A DNA stretch of 64,000 bases from positions 62,001 to 126,000 of the forward strand of contig JAIQDT010003793.1 of assembly GCA_021521415.1 (NCBI GenBank). The letters are read 5' to 3'. Below, piece after piece: positions 32,100 through 45,307 of the stretch. The stretch's first letter is position 1. Each line of letters begins with the position of its first letter. Origin of the DNA: Bidens hawaiensis (taxonomy: Eukaryota > Streptophyta > Magnoliopsida > Asterales > Asteraceae). The notes under the pieces are model-generated. The model ran no database searches. It saw only the letters and a list, made by a program, of their open reading frames with translations, and was not told the origin of the DNA. The position numbers and the translations under genes are program-made.

Positions 32100-34691
32100 C
32101 TCAATGTCTATCAATGGTACATGATATGACAACCGAGCTTTTTAAGACTAATACTGTGCTAATGTAATCCATGTTTATCGTGTAATCTCGTATTATGGAA
32201 AATAAAATAATAATATTTTAGTCTAATGACTCTAAGAATATGAGTATTATATTTTATTGTGTTCAAAAAGTTAAGTTTTGACGCGTATCAAATACTGCTC
32301 AAAACTGACACTGACAGCGACCCGGGTAAGGTTAAAAGTCCAAATAAATTCCTAAACGTCGGTAATGACCTAAAATAATATAAATTCAGTAAATATATTA
32401 ATATTAGGTCATAAGTATAACTTTAGAATGTTCGATTCGCGAAATTTAGAAAATAAGTGAGTAGAAGCCAATACCAGTCACCGTAAAGACCTGAAACCAA
32501 CCAACTCCAAAAATTTGCAACTTTATATGGTTTCGAAGCTAATTTTACATGGAATTCAGATATGTAATTGGTTTTACATAAAACTAATCCTAACTAGTTG
32601 TATCTTATAAAATAAGATCAATGGGGTAAATAAAATACATGTTAATTAATTAAACAAAAAAATAAAATATTTACACTATACCCCCCTAGCCGTCCACCCC
32701 TTCACACTACCCTAACCCATGTTTGCTTTCTCATCACTCTATATACATGCATGTACAACATATAAACCTAGAATTCCACTTGTCCCAACATTATCACCAT
32801 ATTAATACTCCATCTTCCCAACACAAGCCACCACCCACTCTCTCCCTCCCTTTATCCTTTCTTGCGGCCGAACCCCACCCCCACCTCCATCTTTCTCTTT
32901 CATTTTCATATTATTATCCAAATCACAATCAAAACCCTAGCATCAAATCAAGAAAGATGGGTTAGAAGCAAAGTTAGGAAGATTCAAGCCTTGAGCATAC
33001 ACTAAGAGACCATCAATCTTACTTTCTTACACCTCTCTCTAAAATCCTAAGGTAAATCCGAAACCCTAGTTTCATTCTTTAAGTTTTGGATGCAATATAC
33101 TTGTCCTTGCATCTTAAAAGGGTTCACACAAGTAACCAAACCCTTAAACTCATGTGAAAATGGAAGATTTCAAAGTGTATATGTATGCATGTATGACCCG
33201 TGGGTTATGTGTGTGTGTGTGTGGAACCCGAATCCATATATACATACACACACACACATGCATATCACTTCAATATTCATATTGTTAAGCTTGTTTTGGT
33301 GATTTTAAGATCTAAAAGATTAAAAAGGAGATTAAAAGATGAAAATATAAAGAGGTATAGAGAGAGAGTGAGAGCCGTGAGTTAGAGAGAGAGAGAGTAT
33401 GAATATGTATACTTACAAATGTTTAATGTTACATACATATGTGTATTTAGATGATTATGCTTGAATATTGATATGCATGTTAAAGTTTAGTAATACATAT
33501 ATGATTCTTGACAAAAAATGAGATTTAATATGATAATAATACAAGATTGGTAATAATATTAACTTAGATATATATTCTTGTTGATAGAAACACATAAACT
33601 ATACATGCATGTAATATACTTAAGATTGTTATGTTTAAATTTGAATTGTTACTAGTAAACTTGTTAATATGATTTTGAAAATGGTTGACATGTATTAATA
33701 AAATAATATTAATAAGTTGAAAGAAACAAGAAAGTAAAAGTATACAAAAAGTTGTCATAAAAAGCTAGGATAAATCTTGGAAAAGTAATACTTTGATATA
33801 AATAATAAAAGTAATAAATAGGCTACAAAAGGAATGGAATGAAATCTGATTTTATTAGTTTAATTAAATGTTATAAATCATTAGAAATTAATATCATAAT
33901 TATGGTTAATGATATGTGACATAATAAACTTATGATATGAAATAAATGCATGTTTTTAACTAATAAAATATGATTTTTAAGACATAATATTAATTCTGAA
34001 AATTTTATGTTTTTTTCTTGTTTATAATAATTATATTTGATGCGATATATGATATACATGCTTCATTTGCTTTAAAATGAGTGTCGAGTACTTAACTAGT
34101 CGAAAAATCGGCTTTTTAAAGCTAACCGACAAAGATTTTAGGAGCTGATATAAAACAGCCCCTAAAACTTAACAACTCATATACATTACACCATATATTG
34201 TGTGTAAAGTGGTCAAGATGATAAAACTTGACAATAAACGAGTCACGTCGCGAAAGACGACGCGAAAACGTTAAAAATGACAATTTTTGCTAAATTTAAA
34301 CTAAACCGACAACAAATATATTTTTGCAAACTAAATTATAAAACACATTTACTTCAGCTATAAAAACTACATTTTTACTTAAAAGCTTAATTTTTAATAA
34401 AAACATTAAACAATTCATCGTTAAACGCTAAACCGACAAAACCGGTAAAATATTACAAATTAACATAAGTAATGTAAAATTTTGGAAAGACTTAAATAAT
34501 TCAGCAAATAAAAAGAGGTTCTACTATAATTACATTTAAATATTAAATTAATAATTAATAAACAATTTTAAGAAAATTACCTAAGTGTTTTGTTTGCATA
34601 ATTGATGATAATGTGTATATAAATATACATGTTAATAACATATAAGTATATATATATAAAATATATGTGTATATACATATGTATATATGTG

Positions 34692-35594
34692 TGTTTTGGA
34701 CAAAAATCAGCTAAGGATCAAGTATCCAAATCTGTTATGTGAGGTAAGGTGCCAATTCAATAATAACGAGTATATAAACGTGATATTGATGAACACGATG
34801 ATTTGATCACAAGGGAACAAACCCTTAACTAAGATAGTCTTACCTCGGTCAAAACTTATCAAGGTAATCGTTGGTAAAATAGCTCCGGTCAATGATTAAT
34901 AATATAATCTTTGGTCGAAGTACTTTAGTCAATGATCAACAAGGTAACCTTTGGTCGATGAGTATATGGTTATCTCGGTTTCCGGCATAAAAAACCCCCG
35001 GACGGTGAAAACTATCACCGTCGAGTTTATTAATGAATAAAAAGTGATTACAAGTGTTTGTGGAGTATATGATCGAGATTACAACGAAAGCTAGTGTCTA
35101 GAGAGAGTATTTGCTTCTGCTCTAGTGTGTGTGTGTAAGTACATGTGTTTTTCTACTCGATCATAGCTCGTTTAAATAAGATAACAATAATAACAATATT
35201 CCCTAATACACGGAAGTCCTCCACTAGCCGCTCCATGACTTTGACCACGTGCGTATAGTCGTTCGGTAGCGAAATAAGCGGAAGAATGAGTCACACAGCC
35301 GTTGATGATATTTAAACTTCAATATTCTAGAGAGTTCGTCCATAATAAACTACGTTGAATTAGGATCCTATATCCATGTTCCAGCTATAGGATGTCCCGC
35401 GAGGATAATTGATGCAAATTCGTCTTAAAGTTGATATACCTGTCTAACACATCACCATACTAAACGCAATCATTAGTAAACAAACAATACCGAGGATCGT
35501 CGATCCTTTATATCCTGATGTATATTTCAAGGATAAACTATCCATAAGACAGTCAAGGATAAAGGATCCTCAGTATAAAAATCGTGGCCTAACA
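34692..35594 (-). repeat. 3' LTR of the Tat element
   Basis: Minus strand TGTTAGGCCACG ... GTCCAAAACA. The adjoining internal bases 35595-35607 read on the minus strand as CCATTTTGGGGGCAAT, a polypurine-like tract. A palindrome AGGATCGTCGATCCT lies near 35494-35507. Confidence 0.9.
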
Positions 35595-35728
35595 ATTGCC
35601 CCCAAAATGGCGGGTGACAGTGGAATACAACTGTCATTTTGAAATTCAAAATCACTGTGAAAACTGATGGATGGGACGGTTTTGTCAGAAAATTTACCAT
35701 TTAGCCCTCAAGGTTAATTATAACCGTC

Positions 35729-35735
35729 TATATAT
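35729..35735 (+). promoter_or_regulatory. TATA box candidate of the antisense ORF
   Basis: TATATAT in GTCTATATATGCC, about 90 bp before the plus-strand ATG at 35819 and about 130 bp inside the 3' LTR border. The antisense gene thus has its own core-promoter-like element near the LTR. Confidence 0.45.
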
Positions 35736-35818
35736 GCCACCCTATATCTTTGATTATATATACCTTCATCCGACGCATCAGGTATTCTTCTAACCCTTGT
35801 TTCTTATTTTCTTTAATC

Positions 35819-37414
35819 ATGTCCGCTGCTTCTTCTTCTTCTCCGCCCCCTTCTAAACCTTCTGAACAGTCATCCGGTGGTTCCGAACTAGTCGAAATGG
35901 AACCCCAAGGTCTGCTTTCCAACCCATCTTCTGAAATTTGTAAGCTCACGGATCCCGAGGTCGACAGTTATCATACATTATTTCCTCCAGATATCCTGTT
36001 CCGACCCTACGAATCCAGAATTAGATGCGATGTTTACTCCAAGGTTTGGGTCTGCTTTCCGGCAACTCCCTTTCTTATCGGCTATAAATACCTCTTTCCG
36101 CCTTTTACCCAAAGTTTTTTCGATTCTACCAGCATATCTTACATACAAGCCATGCCGATGATCTGGAGGGTTCTTAGCACTATCGAAAGAATCATCAAGG
36201 AGGAAAAAATCGATTTTGGCCTTCCAAAGTTGTCATATCTGTATACCCTTACTACCTTCAGTTCTGCCCGTTTTATCTTCAAATCCAAGCCCCGACAGCC
36301 CCATCCGATCTCCAAAGCCACGCTAAATGATTCCGTGTGGAGGAATCAATTTTTCTTCATTAAACGCGACTCGATACTAGGGGGGACTGATCTTCCTTCA
36401 ACGTGGGTCACGAAGGGTAGGATCCTGGATCCTTAAGGAATAGCAGGATCCTTTATTCTTCAGTTTTAATGCTTATTCTTTTCTGTTGTTTGCAGTTGAG
36501 AACTTTGCTTCATTGAGAAAGCTACCTGGAACAGAAGAAAAGGCAAAACGGTTCCTAGCACTGGATACCGAAGTTAGGACCTTTCAAGCTCGGTTTGTTG
36601 AAGGTTTTTGTGACATCTCCTCAAGTTCAAACATGTCAAGTAAGTTAATCATTTTAAAGTAAATAAAATAAAATAGAATACTTATCTGTTGATTTCTCCT
36701 CTACAGGCACCAAGAAAGCTAGAAAGTCCGCTCTCAAGTTCTCCCTTGACGACATCGACTATATGGTTACTTCTCCTGCTGTCAAGAAGGAGGCTTCAAA
36801 GGCTGGCACAAGCTCCGAGCCCAAGACCGCCACTACCAGGGCTAAATCTGCAGCTTCCAAGAGGAAAAAAATCCTCTGATCCCGAGACTCACTGTGACAT
36901 GTCTGCTCTGTAAGTATACCGTATTTTCCCCTTTATTGATTTAGGATCCAGTATTGTCTCAATTTTGACACGAAATTTATTGGTAGGCTGTGATTGCTAT
37001 GAGGGACCATTATGAAAAGACTATCCTCCAGATGAGTGAGAAAATGTCCGGGTTAGGGAAAGCTGCGGTTGCTAAGGATAAAGCTATGATCCAACTCAAG
37101 AAACAATTGGAGGATCAGATATCCTCAGCCGAAGCCCAACGTCAATAGGCAGTGGAGCAGGCGACTAATGAGGCCAAGGTGTGGGTTGCCAGGTCGGTAT
37201 TTCAGCGCGGATCAAGATGGCGATGGAGGCCAGTGATCCTGCCTTCGACAAGTCAGCCTGGGAAGTGAAGAAATGGAAGGCTGCTCTTGACGACCTTGGT
37301 GGTGAGGATGATGAAGAGATGATTGAGAACACCGAGGCTGGGACCAGCGGTGTTAAAGAGGCGGTTGAAGGTGGCAAGGGGGAAGGTGATGCTGCGGTTG
37401 AAGATGTAGCTTAA
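35819..37414 (+). pseudogene. antisense ORF (aORF) of the Tat element, four exons, decayed
   Basis: Plus strand, opposite to the element's own genes. Exon 1 35819-36416 (ATG, Ser/Pro-rich start, then WVCFPATPFLIGYKYLFPPF, AMPMIWRVLS, NQFFFIKRDS); exon 2 36496-36639; exon 3 36707-36910; exon 4 36987-37414. Introns of 79, 67 and 76 bp have GT..AG ends and pyrimidine-rich 3' ends. Exon 1-2 and 2-3 junctions keep the frame. Exon 1 resembles the 'putative gypsy type transposon' domain (PF04195 type). Exon 3 is Lys/Ser-rich. Exon 4 has a coiled-coil-like stretch (HYEKTILQMSEKMSGLGKA), then an acidic end. Damage: two TGA codons in exon 3, one TAG and a frameshift in exon 4. Function is unknown even for intact relatives. 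Confidence 0.72.
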
Positions 37415-37860
37415 GTGGGCGATGAAGGATATTAAAGACAAGGCCCGAGCCCACTTTTTTATTTGGTGTTGATGTTTTTGTGAACAATTTCTATGGTCTG
37501 TAATAAACAATAGTTATTTAGGATAAAAGATCCATGATCCTTAAGACAATATGCGGGGGTGACAAAGGTGGAAGGATCCTCTGTTTGTGGGGATGAAGCC
37601 TTTGTTGCCCCTGTTTTTAATTTTCCTGCACTTTTAAACTGTTAGTAACTCCTACTTAACCCGTATGGATGGTCCATCTTTTCATATGGTGAAATCCGAG
37701 TTAAGGATTTTGGATAAGTCCTTGTGGCTTATTTTAATCAATATATAAATCTTTTGACTATTTACTTGTCATTTATTTTCAAAAACTTGTTAGATATAAC
37801 TTTAGCATTGTTGATAATTTGATAATTAATCTTGAGTAAAAGATTTTTAGGATAAAAGAT
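37415..37860. other. Tat internal non-coding region, left of the Athila insert
   Basis: Between the antisense ORF and the insertion; rich in GGATCC / AGGATA words like the rest of this element. Its last five bases AAGAT (37856-37860) are the target duplication of the Athila-like insert. Confidence 0.6.
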
Positions 37861-39797
37861 TGATATGGTTTGAAATATACATGTTATTATATAAATATTT
37901 CCTACACTTACAAGTATTTTGAGCCAGTTTTTTATTTAATATATTTCTATTTGGCTCATAATTGGATTTTAAAGTTTAAATTTTTAAATGAGCTAAATTA
38001 AAGTATTTATGCTAAACTTGAGACCACAATGGCATCAAAGTAATAATTGGTGGAATAAATGGCCACATATTTTATGGAGTTTCATGTTCACATGCTTAAT
38101 AAAAGATAAAATTCCACGTTAACCATGCTCCAATTACTTATGATTTTTATTTTTTTTTACAAAGTGCAGGAGAGCTCGTTGAAATATTAAAAATGGGTTG
38201 ATGATAGAGTGGACCACAAAATCAAGGAAGGTTGGGCTTATGTTTGGTCACATGAACTTTCAAGGCAAAGAAAAATACTGATTTGGGCCAAGAGATTAAT
38301 GGTGAGAGCCCGTTGCTATATGGCTGTTACTTAGATAAAAAGAAAGAAACCCTACATAATTAATAAGAGATTATATAATAATATTAGTAAGGGTTTTTTG
38401 TTGGTGGTTTTGGTGTGAATTGACGGCGAAGAACATAATATAAAATATATAAGTGGGTTCTTTGTATTGGAAGCTCACGTGAGGGTTTTTGGGAGAAGCA
38501 GAAGAATATTATTAAATAGGCCGGCTACGTGGGAACAAAAATAAACGAAGAAGAGTTTTTATTTATATACATCAATTACTTTGTGGTCTCACAATTGGAG
38601 ATAGTTGTTCTGGACAAAACAAAAGGTCGAGGAGGTCAAAACCAAGCAAGAAAGCAAAGCAAAATACAAGGCTACTCTTCATAGTTGGTTTGTTTTATTA
38701 AACTTTTATTTTGAATTACTTTTGAGAATTCTATTTTATTTTTGTTTCGTATTTTATTATGAGTAGCTAAATACTTCATACTACCTAGGTTTTGGTTGAA
38801 CACTATGTTAGTTTAATGGTTTGACGAACTATTTATTTGACGTTGGTTGATTTAATAGTATGGTAAAGTTTTTTATTGGTTTGTTCATGATATTGTTGAG
38901 TGATTGAATCTAATTTATTATTATAATATTTATTCCACTTGTGTTTAATAGTTTTTTGGTGATTGTTAGATGCATGATTAGGTTGTCTACTTTGTGTTTT
39001 CAACTTGTTTGCGGTTTATGGTCGAAACAACCGTAGGAGTAATTTATAAAAGGTTTATTAGATTTTATTGTTCTTTCACTAGAGAGACCGAGAGGTGATT
39101 TAGTGTTGTGTCATCTTTGTCTTTTGCGGGTTTGGGTCATAATTGCACGGGAGTGAGTTATCCTAGGTCCTTTAAGATTATTGTGATACAAGTTGTGTTC
39201 AAATTAATTAATAACACCCTCTTTATATTAATATATATTGTATTCGAAGAGACCGGGAGGTGATTCGGGTTTTGGGGAACCATAATATTATAAGGCAAGG
39301 TGAGACCGGGAGGTGATCCTAACCTTTAACAATTGAGCTTCACATGTCATTAGAGTTCTAAGGTTTCGTTGGTGAGGCGGGAGGCGATCTAGCGTACCTT
39401 AGTGGTCTTTAATTTCATATTTTTTAAAGATATTGTTTTTCAACCAAGTCAAGTTCGGTAACTATTTATTTAACTAGTGGGATTCCATTACCTAGGTAGT
39501 TGTTTCTCATATTTGTTTTAAAACCAAATTTTTATAAAGTTTTATTTTTAGTTAATTTATAATTAGTTAAGTTTTATTAGTTAACTAATATAAAAAAATT
39601 CTAAAAAATCAAAAGAAAGTCGAGGTTAGTAATCTTTTAGGTTTAATAATAAGAGTTTACCCATAGTGTCCAAGGTTCAATATCCGTTCTTACTTGCTAG
39701 CTACATTGCGTCTGGTACACTTGCCGATTGTGTGTGGTTTTTTAGGTGAATTCGGTAAAACTTGGTTTTTAATATTATATACGCTTTTCACACATCA
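37861..39797 (+). repeat. 5' LTR of the Athila-like element
   Basis: Starts TGATATGGTTTGAAATATAC and ends CGCTTTTCACACATCA. The segment 39060-39380 has four to five dispersed GAGACCGGGAGGTGATxxxG units, also present in the 3' LTR. Confidence 0.93.
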
Positions 39798-39803
39798 AGT
39801 TTT

Positions 39804-39821
39804 TGGCGCCGTTGCCGGGGA
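39804..39821 (+). other. primer binding site of the Athila-like element
   Basis: TGGCGCCGTTGCCGGGGA, six bases after the LTR end; the usual Athila PBS. Confidence 0.9.
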
Positions 39822-39971
39822 CACTGGCAAATTCTTTTTTTTAAACCGAGTTGATTATAATCTGTTTATTTGCTTTTTAGTTGTCATTTTTCCTTTAGGT
39901 GCCTTTACTTGCTATTTGTGCCTTTAGGTTTAGTTTTCCTAAAAAAAAAAAAAATAAAAATAAAAATAGAT

Positions 39972-41268
39972 ATGGGCGACGCCGTTTCACCACCAAGACA
40001 AACCGTTCATGCTAGAGCCAACGATGGCATCGTGGGAGCCCGATCTGCAATTGTCCGACCTGCTGCGATCAATAATCAAAATTGGCAAATTCCCTCTCAC
40101 GTCATGAATTCTATCACCAATTCTGCTCAGTATCACGGTTTGGATGACGAAGATGCTCTGGGACACCTGTCCTGATTCGTGCGGATCTGCGAAACATTTA
40201 ATATTAATAATATCTCGTGTGACGTCATTCATCTTAAGTTATTTCCGTTCTCACTTTCTGGTCGTGCTGCTACATGGTTTGACTCTCTTCCGAATGCCTC
40301 AATCGCCACATGGGCCGACTTGCAATCCAAGTTTCTTAGGAAGTAAATTCCTCCATCGAAGGCCGGACGTCTACGGCGAGCAAATCCGTTCGTTTCATAG
40401 GGACCCCGATGAGTCCTATTATTCCGCGTGGGAGCGTTTCCAAACTCTTATAAGTCGTTGTCCTCAGCATGGCCTAAACGATTGGGCTGTGGTTGAAAAA
40501 TTCTATAACGGTCTTACTCCTGAAACCCAACAACGGTTCAATATCGCCGCCGGAGGAAACATGCTCGATAAACTCACCATAGAGGAGGCTGAAGAAATGT
40601 TCGAGAGCATTGCATTAGGGGATCAACATACACCAAGTAGAAGGTCCGTCTCGGCTGCCAAGGCCGCAACCATCTCAGCGTCACGTGGAGTGCATCATGT
40701 TGATCAGAATACGAGTGTGTCGGCAGATGTGGAGGCACTGAAGAGGGAATTCAGAGAGCTTAGGTTGCAAGCTCGTAGGTGTGAGATATGTCGTGGAAAT
40801 CACGAGACAGCCGATTGTCCCGTTGATTCTCAGGAGGAGGTAGATTTTCTTGCTAATCAAAACCGTACCTTCAATTCTGGGTGGTGAAACAATAATCCTA
40901 ACTCTAAATGGCGGGCAGGTAACACCGGTTATCAGCAACGCCAGAATCTGTTCCAAGAACCCGCCCCCAAACCTGCTCCTGTACCAAATAGTACTTCTAA
41001 GATCGAGGAGATGTTGGCTAACCAATATCAATTGTTAAATAAGCTCTTACAAAATGATGCCAACACCAAATCCACTCTTATGCAGCATGAGACGTTTATG
41101 AAGGGACAACAGGTCGCATTTCAGAATCTCGAAGCCAAGTTAGGTGAGTTGTCCGCAAAGATTGATCAACGACCCTCGGGGAGTCTTCCAAGTAACACCA
41201 TCCCTAATCCCAGTCCTACCTATTCTAAACCATTTCAAAATGCTCAGGCCAAGGCAATGACTACCTGA
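39972..41268 (+). pseudogene. gag: Athila-like Gag, broken
   Basis: ATG at 39972. Frame pieces in order: NWQIPSHVMNSITNSAQYHG, then TGA at 40173-40175; capsid region with GRAATWFDSLPNASIATWAD and, after a frameshift near 40345, FHRDPDESYYSAWERFQTL; a zinc knuckle CEICRGNHETADC (about 40777); TGA at about 40885-40887; Gln/Asn-rich tail. The retrotransposon-gag capsid core (W-F-x-x-L ... W-x-x-L-x-x-K-F) is recognisable. At least three stops and one frameshift. Confidence 0.85.
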
Positions 41269-41352
41269 AGTGGGAGAGGTGTCGTTAGAGATACACGAAG
41301 TGAGGAGGAGGAAGTTGATGAGGAGCTCGAGTTAGAGACACCGCCTGACAAG

Positions 41353-43879
41353 GTGAACCAGAGGCGAGGCCCAACAAGTACCTCACGGTCAAGCGGTGCG
41401 CCAGTTGGGAAGGAGAAGGAGGTTGAGCAGGAACCGGTGCGCGTCTATAAGCCAAAACCGCCATATCCCGGTCGTCTAGTGAAGAAGAATGATTTGGAGC
41501 AGTACTCTAGGTTTCTCGACATGCTTAAGAAGCTCCATGTGAACATTCCGTTTATTGAAGCTCTCGCAAACATGCCAAAACACGCCAAGTTTCTGAAAGA
41601 TTTGCTCACTAATAAAAAGAAACTTGAGGAGCTTTCGACTGTTACTCATAGTGAGGAGTGTTCTGCCGCCGTTCTGAACAAGCTTCCTTGGAAGATGACA
41701 GATCCGGGCAGCTTTACCATTCCTTGCTTGATTGGTAATCTTCATGTTAGCAATGCTTTGGCCGACCTCGGTGCAAGCATTAACCTCATGCCCTATTCAG
41801 TGTTTGCCAAACTTAACGTGGGAGAGCTGCTTCCCACCTGAATGAGTATCCAGCTGGCAGACCGATCTGTGAAGTTTCCAAGGGGCATTGTGGAGAACAT
41901 GTTGGTGCAGGTGGACAAATTCATCTTTCCGGTCGACTTTGTCATTCTCGATATGGATGAGGACTCGAATGTTCCACTCATCCTCGGTCGTCCTTTCTTA
42001 GCCACCGCACGCGCTCTCATTGATTTTTCCGATGGCAAATTGACTCTTCGAGTTCATGATGACACGGTCACATTCGACGTGCAGAAATCTATGAGGCATA
42101 CTCAGCAGCATGATGACACTCTCTACTTCATCGACACTTTCATGATGCATGTAGGATACTATCTTACGAAGGACTGCCAGAGAGACACGTCCGACACCTA
42201 GATCATCGATGTGGAGAATCACTCATTCGAGATGACATAATTTGATTTTGAGTTGCAGGAGAAGGAGTAGCAGCAGCTAACTGAGACAGGAGGACACGAG
42301 CCGATCATGAGTTCCCAAATACTTTCTAATGTCCTTGAGGTTGAAGAGCGAGAGTTTCCGATTGAAAAACCATCTGTTGAGAACCCCCCATCTTTAGAGT
42401 TGAAAGAATTACCATCTCACCTCGAGTATGCGTTTTTAGGGGAGGGGTCTCAACTTCCCGTCATCATCTCTTCGAGTTTGGAGACGGAGGAGAAGGAGAA
42501 GTTGATGGTTGTTCTGAAATCTCATAAGCATGCCATCGCTTGGAAGCTTATGGATATCAAAGGTATAAACCCGTCATTCTGCACACATAAAGTCTTTATG
42601 GAAGACGAGTTTAAACCTGTGGTTCAGCCGCAGAGGAGGCTTAACCCGAACATGCAAGGGGTTGTCAAGAAGGAGGTTATTAAGTTGGTTGATGCTGGTT
42701 TGATTTTCCGATCTCCGACTCCGCATGGGTTAGTCCAGTCCAGGTGGTCCCTAAAAAGGGCGGTATGACAGTTATCACGAATGAAAAGAATGAGCTCATA
42801 CCGACACGGACTGTAACAGGGTGGCGAGTTTGCATTGACTACCGCAAACTTAACGAGGCCACACGAAAGGACCACTTCCCGCTTCCATTCATCGATCAGA
42901 TGCTTGAGCGTTTGTCGGGACAACAGTTCTACTGTTTCCTTGACGGCTTTTCTGGTTATTTCCAGATCCCCATCGCCCCGGGTGATCAGGAGAAGACCAC
43001 ATTTACATGTCCCTTTGGCACATTCGCGTACCGACGCATGCCATTCGGATTATGTAATGCTCCAGCCACATTTCAGCGGTGCATGGTGGCCATTTTTCAT
43101 GAGTTAATCGAGGTTTCCATGGAAGTCTTTATGAATGATTTTTCTGTCTTTGGGAATTCCTTCGATGATTGTCTGCGTAACATAGATCGAGTGCTCGCAA
43201 GATGTGAAGAGACGAACCTTATGCTTAATTGGGAGAAATGTCACTTTATGGTTTGTGAGGGTATTGTTTAAGGTCATAAGATTTCTAGTGCGGGGATTGA
43301 GGTAGATAGAGCTAAGGTCGACACCATTTCCAAACTTCCACCGCCCACTTCCGTGAAATCTATTCGTAGTTTTTTAGGTCATGCGGGATTCTACCGCCGA
43401 TTTATAAAAGATTTCTCGAAAATCTCTCGTCCGATGACCCAGTTTTTAGAGAAAGATAGGCATTCGATTTTAGTAAGGAGTGTTTGAGGGCCTTTGAGTT
43501 GATTAAGGAGAGGTTAATGAGTGCTCCTATTCTTGTTGCTCCCGATTGGACTCTTCCGTTTGAAATCATGTGTGATGCGAGCGATTTTGCTGTTGGAGCC
43601 GTGTTAGGGCAGCGTCGAGAGAAACATTTTCATCCCATCTATTACGCTAGCAAAACCCTTAACGATGCTCAGGAGAATTACACCACGACAGAGAAGGAGC
43701 TTCTTGCGGTTGTTTTCGCGTGCGATAAATTCCGTTCATATCTCGTGCTTTCTAAGACTATCATTATCTCTGATCATGCGGCTCTGCTGTATTTGTTTGC
43801 TAAGAAAGATGCGAAGCCTCGACTCCTTCGTTGGATCCTTTTGCTTCAGGAGTTCGATATAGAAATTAAAGATAAATGA
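41353..43879 (+). pseudogene. pol: Athila-like Pol part 1: protease, reverse transcriptase, RNase H, broken
   Basis: Protease ALADLGASINLMPYSVF (about 41757), stop TGA 41839-41841, then IVENMLVQVDKF and ILGRPFLATA. RT: CIDYRKLNEATRKDHFPLPF, FCFLDGFSGYFQI-like segment, RRMPFGLCNAPATFQRCM, and the active-site box reading FMND instead of FMDD (AAT at 43134-43136). Stop at 43269-43271, then the RT thumb, then RNase H from 43484 with [18 protein letters not shown] segment and [13 protein letters not shown]. The D-to-N change by itself would inactivate polymerase. Frameshift near 42745. Confidence 0.88.
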
Positions 43880-45307
43880 GGAGCCGAAAATGTCGCCGCT
43901 GACCACTTGTCACGGCTAGAAAATTCTGACGTGGACAAGACCCGGGAACAGGGAATTGGTGATGATTTCCCGGGTGAGACTCTACTGTATGTAAAGGCGA
44001 GTGATGAGGGGTTTCCATGGTTTGCTGATCTTGCTAATTATCTATCCTCTGGTGAGTTAGTGCCCGGACTGACGTATCAGCAATAGAAGAAGTTCTTTGC
44101 AGATATTAAGTTCTACATTTGGGAGGATCCGTACTTATTCCGTATTGGCTCGGATCAGGTGATTCGAAGATGTGTTTTTGGTAATGAAGCTCGTAGTATT
44201 CTTCGACATTGTCATGAGGGTTCGACTGGAGGCCATTTTGGTGCGACTTATACCGCCAAACGCGTGTTTGATAAGGAATTTTATTGGCTGACTATTTTTC
44301 GTGATGCGCATGAGTTTGTTCGTTCATGTGACGCGTGTCAGAGAGCCGGTAACATCTCATCCCGAAATGAGATGCCCCAAAACCCCATCCAGGTGGTTGA
44401 GATCTTCGATATATGGGGCATTGATTTTATGGGTCCGTTTCCTATGTTTAGAGGGAACAGATACATACTCGTTGCTGTCGACTACGTGTCCAAATGGGTG
44501 GAGGCTCAATCGTTGCCTAGAAATGACGCGCAAGTTGTAGTGGGATTCCTTCGAAAACTCTTTGCTCGATGCGGTACTCCTAAGGCCCTGATCAGTGATC
44601 GGGGTACCCACTTTTGTAATGCTCAGATGGATAAGGTTCTGAAACGTTATGGGGTCACCCATCGACTTTCTACGGCCTATCATCCTCAGACTAGCTGTCA
44701 AGTGGAAAATACCAATCGTAGCATCAAGAGGATCTTAGAGAAAACAGGTGGGAACAGTCGCGGGGACTGGGCTGAAAAGCTAGATGACGCACTTTGGGCC
44801 TTTCGTACTGCATTCAAAACGCCGATCGGGACCACTCCCTTTCGGCTAGTTTATGGAAAGGCGTGTCATCTTCCTGTTGAGTTAGAACATCGTGCGTATT
44901 GGGCTTTAAGAGCCGTAAATCTTGATTTTTCTGCGGCGGGAAAGAGTCGTTTTCTTCAGATTCATGAGGTTGCGGAGTTACGGAATGAGGCATATGAAAG
45001 AAGTTGGGGGTATAAGGAGCGGACAAAGGAACGTCATGATAAACATATTAAGGGGTCCAAAGAGGTTAAGTGTGGGGATAAGGTTCTTTTGTATAATTCC
45101 CTGTTAAAGTTGTTTCCGGGTAAATTGAAATCTCGATGGGCTGGTCCGTTCGTTGTGAAGGAGGCATTTCCGTATGGAGCGGTTGAGATAGAGGCTGACG
45201 ATGGACATTGTTGAAAAGTGAATGGGCATAGGCTGAAGCATTATGTTGGAGGTCCACTTGGTGATCCCGAGAATGAGGCAATCTACCTTGATCCGCCTGG
45301 AGAGTAG
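43880..45307 (+). pseudogene. pol: Athila-like Pol part 2: integrase
   Basis: A stop at 43877-43879 and TAG near 44085 precede a long open stretch (44159-45214): zinc region [12 protein letters not shown] ... CDACQRAG, catalytic core [20 protein letters not shown] and [13 protein letters not shown], then the C-terminal region with HDKHI and KSRWAGPF. Stop TGA at 45212-45214, then VNGHRLKHYVGG, the usual end, and TAG at 45305-45307. Catalytic Asp-Asp-Glu residues are all present. Confidence 0.88.
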
